Of a stretch of DNA of 64,000 nucleotides, positions 48,860 to 58,724 are shown piece by piece. Location: the NCBI GenBank assembly GCA_036924285.1, contig JAYKYS010000014.1, positions 7,688,001 to 7,752,000 of the forward strand, given 5' to 3'. This DNA comes from Asterella californica. Its lineage: Eukaryota > Streptophyta > Marchantiopsida > Marchantiales > Aytoniaceae. Position 1 is the stretch's first letter. Every line of letters begins with the position of its first letter. The translations under genes and the position numbers were made by a program. The notes beneath the pieces were generated by a model that saw only the letters and a list, made by a program, of their open reading frames with translations, ran no database searches and was not told where the DNA came from.

Positions 48860-50730
48860 GAATATCAAGGAGAAAATTCAATATAGAAAAGTTTATGTAG
48901 AATATTGTATGACCACATTAGAAGAAAAGAAAAGAGCTAGAGAGAGTCAAGAGAAAGAAGAGAGCAAAAAGAGACACGCTGTCACGTCAGACGTTTTGCG
49001 TGAAGGATGTCTAGGAAAACGCGAGGTTCCTAGCTGTGGAGATGTTGTGTGCTGAAACAAAGACAAGACAGAGAAAAACAACCATGAAAACGAACGCTAC
49101 GCTATATACACTCCAAATGTATGTACACTACCGGTTCTTTCTCCTAAGAACACAGAACTGAGAACCAGACCAGAGCAGTCTGTAACCTGCTTCAAAAGCC
49201 CCTAAAACAATCCTTGAATCACAACCCTGACCCAAAACCACCGAAACGTAGCTCAAAGCAAGAGAAACTTCTCTTTGCTAACAAACAGAGCCACAACAGT
49301 ATCACGCGATTCAAACTCAAGTCCAAACCACATCCATGTATAAGCTCTTAGCTAAAGCTAGCTGCCACAAGCTGTATACAGCCAACCAGAACTCTAACGA
49401 ACTCAAAAGAGCAAAACCCCTAGCGAAGAAACCGAAAAAGGTCTATCTATGGACTTCCTCCTTTCGCTGAACGGACTTCAGATGTCGATAGGGTCTCCTC
49501 TGCTGACTCCGTTAACCCAAGAAACCTTCAGATCCGACTCCTGATAGCCGAGGTATCGCTGATTTTCCGTCGCAGGTGACCGAACCTTCAAAAACTGCTC
49601 CCTGCGGCTTAAAACCGCACACCACGCACAAACAGATCGCCTAAACTGATATCCGTCTTCTCTGGTAGGTAGATCTAGCTACCCTGAACCCAACAAGACT
49701 CCAAACAAGCTGTTTGGAGTTCCCCTTGCAAAACCACTCGAGAAATTTGGTCACAGATTGCAAAAAATTGACGTAAATCGGCTCCCTGCGGCTCGAACTC
49801 GCTCACCACACCCAACCTAACAATCCAATTCACGTACAGTCTTCTCCTATGAGTAGATGAAGACTCCCTGATCGCATAGGCACCAAGAACGAAGAGCTTG
49901 GCTCACCGATCGCGAAGAACAGCCCAACCTCAGGTCGCAGGCGAACAAAAATCTGATGTAAGCGCTTCCCTGCGAGCCAATTTCACTCAGAACTTCCAAA
50001 CCGCCCGATGAAAACTAGTATCGTCTTCAATTTCCTGTAGAACTCGGTGTTCTGATCCCGATGGATCCAAGGACAGCAAGTTTGGACTCCGGAACGACTC
50101 GAACGGTCCAACTCTCCTTCACAGATAACTGAAAAACTTCAAATCTGCATCCTACGTCTCAATTTCTCCCAGGACACAACCCCCAATCCGTCTCTTCCCT
50201 AACCGTTTGAACCAGTGCATAGCCTGCACAGATCTGAACCCAACGACGCCTTGCGCGCTTGCATTGGACTCCTAAATCTCCCGAACCGTCCGTTGACAGG
50301 TCGCAGGCTCAAGCTAGCCCCTTAAGCACCCCCTTGCAACAGTCTCTGTACGTACAGTTCTCTCCTGAATAATCAGAAGCAGGCCCCTTGCGTCCTTGAT
50401 ATAACGCCTGAAGCCCTAAATACCCAGTCAGCAAGTAACTAGGGGCCTAGCTTGATTTTCTCCATCTTTCGAGTCCTGTAACTTCTCCACTAGGCGTCCA
50501 AACGAAGTAGACAAAGTGCGTTTGGAAAGCTGACAAGGAGCTCTACCCATCTATGCGATGAAAATGGAGATCTGAGATTGCGCCAAAAGCTCGTAAGCTG
50601 AGGCCTAGCTTGTCTTCTCATGAGTGTCTTTGGAGCAACAAGCATCGAAGTTTGAATCTCAGATAGGAGCCGGTCCACGACACGACAACGCTTCATTATT
50701 TATTGAATTACACAAAGTCTAGTTGCGATC
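48860..50730. other. Pyrimidine-biased internal region with degenerate repeats
   Basis: No gene recognised. The phrase TCCCTGCGGCT(T/C)...CGCACACCAC or CGCTCACCAC recurs near 49605 and 49780, with a weaker version near 49970, each linked to CAGGTGACCGAA- or CAGGCGAAC-like words. This suggests a degenerate repeat of about 170-200 bp. Confidence 0.4.
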
Positions 50731-50734
50731 TCAT

Positions 50735-51900
50735 GCAAAGTCGCACTCAGTGCGCCCCGTGAAATAACCAATTCTGTGAATCCCGCACTCACTGCACTCC
50801 ATAAATACTCACCTTCCGTGAAAACTCTGTGAGAAAATGCTCTCAGTGCGCCTCGTCTTTAAATCGCACTCAGTGCGTCTCGTTCTAAGTCGCATTCAGC
50901 AAGTCCCATGAAAACTCACCTTCCGTGAAAACTCTCGTGAGAAAATGCTCTCAGTGTGTCTCCTTTTTAAATTAATCGCACTCAGTGCGTCTCATGAGAA
51001 CTCGCCTTCCGTGAAAACTCGTGAGAAAACGCTCTCAGTGCGGTTCGTTTCTGAATCACACTCAGTACACCCAGCTAAGTATCGCACTCAGTGCGCCTTG
51101 CGAAGTATCGTGCAAACTGCTACCAGCAAAATAGCAAGGAAAGTACTAATTGCGACCCATAGAACAGAATGATCGACTGAAAAATGCACTGCGACCAGCA
51201 AAATAGCAAGGAAAGCAAGACCAGAACTTACCTCTTACGACTTGAATGAGCGCTTCAAATCTCTTTCACTCTGGTTGCTCTTAAGCTTCCGTCTGGTCCT
51301 CACCCTTTATCGACCAGCCTGCTCTTTTTCTCTCTCTCTTGTTGCACTTCTCTTACACGCAGCTCGCACTTCGCACATTCGCTCTTCTCTCTCGATTCGT
51401 CACACTGAGCACTTCACCTTTCTGCTTCTCGCACTCAGCAATTCTCTATCGCACATTCGATTCATAGTCAGTGCGAACTCGAACGAACCTTTCTACGACT
51501 CGTACTCAGTAATTCTCTATCGCACGGTCGATTCATAATCAGTGTGAACTCGAACGAAGCTTTTTGCGACTCAAAGGGTTATAACCTCGCCTAAACCTTG
51601 GAACTCTTCCGCGACTCACTAGTAAAAGGAAGAAAGTCTTAAGAGGCACGCTATGAACTTAAAATTTTACTCATATGAATAACTCGGTTACATATCGTCG
51701 AGTTTTTCGATAATTTTCTTTATTTCCTCGAATGATTTTATGATGCTCAGTGCGTTTCATAGTCGATCGCACTTAGTGATTATCACGCTGAGTGCATTTT
51801 CCAATCAATCAATCGGGTCGCATCTACATTTTACCGTGCTCAGTGCGTTTCACAGACGATCGCATTATGATTTTATCGTGCTCCGTGCGTGTTACATTCT
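50735..51900. repeat. CGCACTCAGTGCG-type motif cluster, left
   Basis: Many copies of TCGCACTCAGTGCG and variants (GCTCTCAGTGCG, GCACTCAGCA, CTCAGTGCGTTTC) at irregular spacing of about 30-110 bp. The word is nearly palindromic. Some copies sit in a larger unit with ACTCACCTTCCGTGAAAACTC. Not a simple tandem array. It flanks the unknown frames of 52-54 kb together with the right cluster. Confidence 0.75.
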
Positions 51901-52331
51901 ATTGTTTATCTGTTGCATTGAAACAGTAGAACTATCTAGTTTAGCTCAGTATTACATATTGCAGTTATTTTCCTCAGATTATACAGTGAATTTAAGCATG
52001 GCGGGATCCGAAGAAGAATCCGAAAAAAGAATCTGAAGAAGAAGAGACTCGAGCACGAAAAGAGAATAATGACCGTTCCTTATCTCGTTCACATCCCAAG
52101 AGGATTTACATCAACGAATCAAATGAGGAGAGATGAGTAAAGAAGATGTGAACCTTGAGGTGATAGAAATAGACAAGGAAGAGTTGGAGAAATTAGGATT
52201 CTTGATGGCTCTTTCGTTCGAGTTCGCTCACCTCTAAACCGCTTTTATTTCATTCTTTAAAGTTCTCTCGTTAAACTCTCTGTTGTTGAAGAGTATGAAT
52301 TCAATTAGTGTTTGTTTACTAAGAAGGTAAA

Positions 52332-52856
52332 ATGACGAGGTTAAAATTGAGTTTGTCTCAGATCGGTCTTTGTTCTGCTTTCGTTCAATCTTACAATGCT
52401 GACTCAGTGACCGTAAAAATTAACGAGGTAGAAGTTTCATTTAGTGTCAATATAATTCGAGAAGCATTTTTAATCCTGCAAGGTCTCGTGCAATTATCTC
52501 ATTTCGTGAGACATGTGCGTATAGCAGATTGATTTCTTGACTATGACAAGGCGAGGAAGAGATATTTCGCACGTGAATGTACTCTTCATGGATGGAGATT
52601 TGTTTTGTAGTGTTTGAATGCAGTTCTTTTGACAAGAAGAAGACCTAAAACTATTATTGGTGAACTTGCGTTGTATGTAAAATCTAAAGTTGAGAGGATA
52701 GAGATAGACTATGACTGGACTCAGCTTATGCTAGATAATCTTGAAGGAGAGATATTGCATATGCAGAATCATATTCGAGCCTCAAAGAAAGGAGGAACTT
52801 TAGAAACTTTCTTAGGGATAGCTCTTACTCATCTTATGATACATAAGAGATCTTGA
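52332..52856 (+). pseudogene. Unrecognised cargo frames
   Basis: Two plus-strand frames, 52332-52532 (VTVKINEVEVSFSVNIIREA) and 52614-52856 (TIIGELALYVKSKVERIEID, then LEGEILHMQNHIR), separated by about 80 bp. They read like pieces of one protein with helices, followed further down by a coiled-coil-like RVQTLESTMARYSTELEGL segment near 53090-53150. I do not recognise a family. Position inside the Harbinger element suggests a transposon-borne protein. Confidence 0.35.
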
Positions 52857-53193
52857 GAGAGGATGAGGCAGTCTTTTCCATTCAAGACAGAGCAGGAGAT
52901 CGACAAGGAGCGAGCCAAGACGACGCAAGTAAGAAACTCTATTGTGTATTTTATAGTGTGTTTGCATGTGTTAGAGCACACTTAATGTACTGTTAGATCA
53001 CAAACACTACAACACAGGAGGAAGGACGAGGAGACTTTAAACTTGAGAATTGCAAAGACTCAATGGAAGGAGGAAGAAGTGACCGAGCGTGTGCAAACAC
53101 TTGAATCTACGATGGCTAGATATTCCACAGAGTTGGAAGGTCTAAAAATGGAGGTAAATCATCTTCGTTCCTTCGAAGCTTTTCTACCCAAGA

Positions 53194-53913
53194 TTGATTG
53201 ATACATCTCTGCCAAGGAGGAAAATACTAATTTTGGACTTAAATGAACTCTTGATAAGTGTGGGTCGCAATGAGATGGAGCTTCAAGACGCTAAAGAAAG
53301 AGGGTATCGGATTGAAACATACCGGAAAGATTTATGCTACGTTGTGCGATCCGGAGTGAAAGAGTTCATGGATATTTGTTGTCAAGACTTAAGTCTTGAT
53401 ATGGACATCTCGTATCTTGAGTAATTGTAATGTTATTCTTCGATCTATGGAGAAATAGAAGTATATTTTAGTGAGAATCGCTTCGGGTCAGGTAACTTCT
53501 CAATCACTTATAATGCTTCTTGAAGTTTCATTTAAGTGTTACAGTGTTTGAAGTTGAGTCTCGTTCAATTATTATCCGATTCAACTTTGAACTTTCTCGA
53601 TTCGATGTACTTATCTTTTTGTGAATATTCACTTCTGCAGATATGTAGGATTTTTGCCCAACCTATGTGTAGTCGTTTCAAGACGATAAGGATAGCTGCA
53701 ACGGATAACTTTCTGTACCTGAAAGACTTCTCGCAGCTGCACTCTTACAATTTGTGTACAAGAGATTGTCTCCTGATCAATGACTCATCGGAGAAGAATA
53801 GGACGAACCATCTGTTTAGTGCAATCCATCCTCCTTCTTTCCAGCCGGAGTTTACAGACATGGACTGGGACAATTATCTTTTGAACATTCTATTAACATG
53901 GTTGAAGGTATGA
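53194..53913 (+). pseudogene. FCP1-like HAD phosphatase remnant
   Basis: First part 53194-53424: RRKILILDLNELLISVGRNE, then YVVRSGVKEFMDICC. This matches the plant FCP1/NLI-interacting phosphatase pattern LDLNGLL...xxRPGxxEFL (HAD motif I, with N in place of the usual second Asp, as in this plant subgroup). Second part 53536-53913: NFLYLKDFSQLHSYNL, then CLLINDSSEKN (compare LLIDDSPEKN, HAD motif III), then FSAIHPPSFQP and DNYLLNILLTWLK. Motif II (WSS/WTT region) between them is not readable in one frame, and stops intervene, so it is broken. Not a known part of Harbinger elements, so captured or nested. Confidence 0.55.
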
Positions 53914-54254
53914 GGAAACAACTTAATAGAAACCCCAAGTTTTGTTAAAGCAAGATATACAGTGATGTTTGATGGAGATCCCATGATAGCTTTAAAAGCT
54001 TACTGGGGCACTTTGTCTCAGGAGGACGAAGAGTTGATTTGGCGTTCTTGCACGATTGCACAACGGAATGAGTTTATGTTGAAACTCAAATCATGTTGAA
54101 GGACAATTTTGATTATACAATAAAGTGATGTGCTTAAAGAAAACCTCAAAACTATTCACTTAACACATAACGCTCGCACAGAAAAAGCTAACTTCCGCAC
54201 AAAATAGCTAACAGTACTAGTGCGACAAAAAAAGCAACACTATGTTCAAAATTT

Positions 54255-54885
54255 ACCCCATGTGCGACCGTGCAGTCACTCGCACTGATGTTATTCTCAA
54301 TGCGATCCGCGCAATCGTACTTAATGAGTTCTTCGCTTTTCAGTTAAACACCAGTGCGATCGGCTCATCCGTTCATCGCATCGTCGCACTGGGTGAGTTC
54401 TTCAATTCACTTTACAACTAAACACAGTGCGATCCGTGCATCATCGCATTGGTGTTATCATCAGTGCGATCGTGCACTCACTTGCACTAGTGTTATACTC
54501 AGTGCGACGATGCGCACCAGTCGCACTGATGTTATAGAAGTCTTTTTTGACAGTGAACTGTAGTTCTGTCTTTGGAGGAATCCGTCGAAGGAGCTCGGCG
54601 CGCTCGTACGAGGATCCTCAATGCGATCGTGCATTCACTCGCACTAGTGTTATAAGTCTGATGGTGCGTAATCGCACTAGTGTTATACTCAGTGCGATTT
54701 ACGCACCAGTCGCAGTGGTGAGTTATAAAGTTCAAAACTGTACTCAATGCAAACCGTCTTGCGTCGCACCAGGTGTTTGTCTCAGTGCGATCTTCGCACC
54801 GTCGCACATATTCATTACAGTAATCTGTGTAATATGAGACTCGTCGCACTGACTGTTTCTCTCAGTGCGATGTTCACACCCTCGT
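54255..54885. repeat. CGCACTCAGTGCG-type motif cluster, right
   Basis: A second cluster of the same family, here mostly as CTCAGTGCGAT paired with TCGCACTGGTGTTAT- or TCGCACTAGTGTTAT-like words about 20-40 bp apart. It lies between the FCP1-like remnant and the minus-strand transposase. Confidence 0.75.
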
Positions 54886-55103
54886 AGAACACAAACACCC
54901 GAGAAGACAGAAGATAGTACGCAATGCTCTAAACTTTTATGTAAAAACTCACAAATACATCAAGGTTTGAATAAAATTCCACTGGTCCTCCTATTATGCT
55001 CGAGACAAATTCTAAGAATTCTATTCTTTTGATATATCCTAGTGGCATGGGATGAGAAAGTTTCTCTCGGTATTATTTTGGAATTTCTTTCTGATTCTAG
55101 AAT

Positions 55104-56241
55104 TTACTCTCCATCTTCCTCGGTCCACTCATCTTCATTTCTGAGTAAAAGGTTATGGAGCATCACGCAACAGCCTGCCCATCTAACTAAGAACTGGTTC
55201 TCTGATTTTTCTTTCAATTGATTTCTAACTTGCTTTAATGAATGCTAACGAGACTTCAAAATACCTAAACAATGTTCGTTAGTCACCCTAGCAACGCTAA
55301 ACAAGTACAGAAATCTTGTTTCTCTTTGTCTCCGATAGCCATCTTAAATGATGAAATAAGATGTCGTATCGGTGAATATCTAGAATCACCAAGTAAATAC
55401 TGATCTGCCTCAAACAGAGAAGACTCACTGTCAATGTGTTTCCGTAAGATAGATTTCCTCAAGCAGCTGATATCTTGGTAACTCCCGGGCATACTTGTGA
55501 AAAGAAAGATTATTCTCTTTCGATGACAACACATCACCTGAGCATTCACTGAATAATTGCATTTCTTATCATAATAAGTTTCATTGTCGACTCGAGGTCT
55601 CTGCGATAAAGACAACATAGTCCCATCTATCAACCCTACACATCCAAAAATCCTTTTGCTCCAAAAACATTGGAGATGACACGTCTTTCTTCACGACTTG
55701 ATCAACGAATCAATCTTCAAAGAATCGACTCTAAAGCATACCTCACCCTCTTAGTATACAGAATCATCATCCCATCGACAATACCTCAAAGAAGCAGCGA
55801 CCGTCCAAGAGCAACACCATTCCCGTTGTGTCCAAATCTGTCTAAAGCAACAGCAAGTTGCAGAGACACTAGAGCTTGTTTTACTTGACTTTATCAAAAA
55901 TAGGATGAGCTTTGACTAAACTCATCAGTTTTTCGAAACTACGTCTATCCATTCTTGTAAGTTGTCCGAAAGAGTTTGTAGGAAGATTTTCAAAATAATT
56001 CTGAAAAAATCTTTACTTTGGAAAATGAAAATCGATCTTGTCTTTCCTAATCTCTTGAAGTATAGAGTACTTGATACAACTCTACTAACTCTTCGTCAGA
56101 ATCGGAAGCTTCATCGGACGATGAAGAACTCGTACAGTCAAGCTTCTCCCTCGAGTTTGAATTTTCTATCGTGTTGTTGTCACTAGATTCATCTGAACAA
56201 GGAGACTTTTCCGAGCTTGAGGAAGCTAACATCACTCTCAT
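55104..56241 (-). pseudogene. PIF/Harbinger DDE transposase, degraded
   Basis: Minus strand, about 375 codons. N-terminal part (from 56241): an S/D/E-rich leader, then NYFENLPTNSFGQL and RMDRRSFEKLMSLVKAHPIF. Middle: ALVSLQLAVALDRFGHNGNG, typical of the family. Catalytic part (55283-55633): LIDGTMLSLSQRPRVDNETY (first Asp), YSVNAQVMCCHRKRI, FTSMPGSYQDI (second Asp region), YLLGDSRYSP. C-terminal part: TNEHCLGILKSR, then HSLKQVRNQL and WAGCCVMLHNLLL, ending EWTEEDGE and a stop at 55104-55106. Lesions include a stop where SRWHSL is expected and frame breaks near 56.05, 55.75 and 55.64 kb. It faces the MYB-like gene at the other end of the element. Confidence 0.85.
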
Positions 56242-56754
56242 CTCTACAATCTCCTCTATATTCTGCGTTTTCTGTCGGACACACGCTGCATGGCAATCAC
56301 TAAAATGAAATAACTACTTCCGCAATGGTACACATTCAAGCATGAGTTGATCCCTAAATCTGAAAACACGGCATAAGTGAAAGAACTCTACACAAGTGAA
56401 CGCTGATCGATAAACCTAGAACTCAGAGCTTCAAACTACCGTTCAAGAGATTTCCACACTGAACTCTTAATCATCGAACAGACTTCTATACTGAACTGTC
56501 TCGAGAAGTATTTGCGAAAATAACATTTTAGAATTTTGAAAATGTGAAACATGTCACATAAACACGTGGTACAAGACAAATGAACTTGATCATTAATCTA
56601 CGACCTAAACTGCCACGGGCAGTGCGATGAAACCCATGGGTCATTTTTACGGATATCTCCATATCCACCTGCATCCAAACAGGCTGTTATCCGGAACTCA
56701 AGCACGCGGGTAGTGGAATAAACACTCCTGCCACTAACTTTGACACCCCTATTA

Positions 56755-58724
56755 CATTTTCGACTGTTGTAGACATCCCGCGAAGTCACTACGTGCTTGG
56801 ACCCGCTACACGCATTCACTCAAGCCCATGACATATAATATACGTCGGAGCGGCAACGGAGCCTCGGAACTAACCGGCACCCCCAAGGCCTCTCGTTCGC
56901 GACTCCCGACCGACGACTCATAGAACCTGGACGTCACCAACCGATTGTGACGTTCAGACTTCAGAGGAGAGGCTGAGGAGAGACCGGGTTGGTTACCGGG
57001 ACCAAAAAGTCAATTGAGGAGCGGGCGAGAAAAGCACGACAGAACGCGAAAGGAGTGGGCGTGCCCAATAACTAACTACTACCGAAGTTGCGTGTGTAAT
57101 TAACGGCTTTGTTATCATGTTTCGGCTTGCAGGCAGAGGTATATTTAATCACCCGAATATGAAAATCAGATTTCATATTCGATTCATTTAATCTGTTCAA
57201 ACTAAAATTAAAATTCTTTATGTTTACCTTCGTTCTCTAAGTTTCATATCAACATACTACGCGTGTAATTAACTGGTTTCTGTTTAATTAACAGGATATA
57301 GCAGCATACATATGTCCATACATAATTGGTCATTAGTTTACTTAATCTTTGGAGGCTGATATATATATAAGTTGGATGCAATAACTTAGAGTTCGCATGT
57401 ACATATTTTTCAAAAAGTAAAATTAAATAAATGTGTGTTTTCTATAACTTAGTTTCTAACGCTTCGACCTGCACACGATCTGTTTTATCTTAAGATTAAT
57501 TAAGGTTAGGTGTAGTGAAGTCGTAGTAATGAAGTTGGGAAGTGCGTAATCGCGATTTGGGGCGAGTGCAGCGGGGGCGAAGCACTGGAAAGACGTAAGA
57601 GTCCACATAAAGAAAAGGGCCCTGGAATTATGGAATAGCGACGTTAGTGAAGGCAGAGGTGGAGTGAGCGGGGCTGGGAGAGGGGCTACGGGGTTACCGG
57701 AGTCCACGCGCAAGAGCCAACGAGACAACCCACACGGAATTATGACGTGACCAGAATAGTATGGCTCATAAATGTGGAGCCAATGGGTGTCGAGACCGAT
57801 CATTCCCAGTTTATGACAAAGTGACATTACTGAGCACTTCGTGTGAGGATCGGCGACAGACATTGGCAACCGATGAGAGCTCTCGTGCTCGCCCATGTGG
57901 ACTGTTCCTGGAAACAGAAAGAAGGAGATCCGCTCAAGCTCCGGAACTCTCGTCTGTGAGCAGCCTGCTCGCCTTTGCTTGATCATGGCCCGCTTCTCGG
58001 GCTTTGACAATTTCCGAGCTCAGCTCATCAACTCAGCTCAGCAGCTGCGCTGTTGTGGCCCCGACGCGTAGTGTGCGTTTCCTCCCCCTTGCCCAAGTTC
58101 CCCGATATCGTAACGTGACATTTACTACTGTGCATTTGGCTTATCCAGCTACTGCTATGGCTGCTGCTTCTTCCCCCTTGGTTCACGACAAACTTTGAGG
58201 TCAACTGAGCTTTAAGCTGAGCTGAGTGAACCAAGGCAGCAGTGTGCCAGCCTTTTCTGATTTTCAGTATACATATCACAGTTCTCGACCGATACTCGCA
58301 GCACTTCCCTCCCCAGGGAGGCAGTTAGTTCCTTTTCCTGAGAGTTGATCAGCAAGGAAGCCTTGGACTGGAAGGAAGGAACTAACTGGAGGAAGGAAGG
58401 AAGGAAGTGCTAGCAGGAACTGATAGATAGAAAGTAGCTGTACGAGTGGAGCGACCTTTGGGCAGCGTAGCTTGAGACTATAGCAGGTCTAAGTGAAGAA
58501 GCAAGGAAGAAGCAAGGAAGGAGTAGAACTAGTCTAGGACTTGGAATTTGCAGTTTAGCTAGCTGGTGCATTCCTAGGATTGTTAGTTTCATAGCATAAT
58601 CAGGAGGAGTAGGAGGAACTTAACAGTGGAGGAGACTCACGGACTGGTGCCGAGGCGAGTCCAGTGGAGGATTGTTCCTATTCAGAATTCGCATTGGAGA
58701 TTTTCAGTAGCGATACGATACGCC
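56755..58724. other. Spacer and subtilase upstream region
   Basis: No gene recognised. A 184-codon minus-strand frame at 57456-58010 has no motif and overlaps what is probably upstream sequence of the subtilase. From about 57.8 kb the plus strand becomes richer in CT and AGCTCAGCT words and leads to the subtilase; the hairpin at 58.3 kb is listed separately. Confidence 0.45.
58300..58411. repeat. Long imperfect hairpin in the subtilase 5' region
   Basis: Left arm AGCACTTCCCTCC...CAGTTAGTTCCTTTTCC (58300-58338) and right arm GGAAGGAAGGAACTAACTG...GGAAGTGCT (58370-58411) are complementary over about 38 bp, including a perfect 13-bp core (58322-58334 with 58376-58388). The right arm contains a GGAA microsatellite. 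It lies about 310 bp before the subtilase start codon, so it may be in its 5' leader. Confidence 0.7.

Larger units (their letters stand above)
47632..56749. mobile_element. PIF/Harbinger-type element, ~9.1 kb, with cargo
   Basis: A perfect 15-bp inverted repeat, GGGGTGTCAAAGTTA at 47632-47646 and its complement at 56735-56749, is bordered on both sides by TATTA (47627-47631 and 56750-56754). If the terminal repeat includes one more base (AGGGG), the duplication is the 3-bp ATT; Harbinger elements normally duplicate 3 bp. Inside the left end lies a MYB/SANT-like gene on the plus strand. Inside the right end lies a DDE transposase on the minus strand, the two-gene layout of Harbinger elements. 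The 6 kb between them is unusually large. It holds repeats, an FCP1-like remnant and unknown frames, which may be nested insertions or captured DNA. Confidence 0.7.

Noticed and set aside
50735..54885. CRISPR-like array
   Set aside because: The repeated word is short, varied and irregularly spaced, and the window is plant nuclear DNA; no cas-type genes are present.
56850..57060. Second hAT-like end (AACTAACCGGCACC and ACCGGGACCAAAAAG words shared with 31.87-31.97 kb)
   Set aside because: The words are similar but no CAGCGCTCGG terminus or target duplication is present; perhaps a diverged relic, not supportable.
57456..58010. 184-codon minus-strand frame
   Set aside because: No motif or splice support, and it overlaps the likely upstream region of the subtilase; probably a chance frame.
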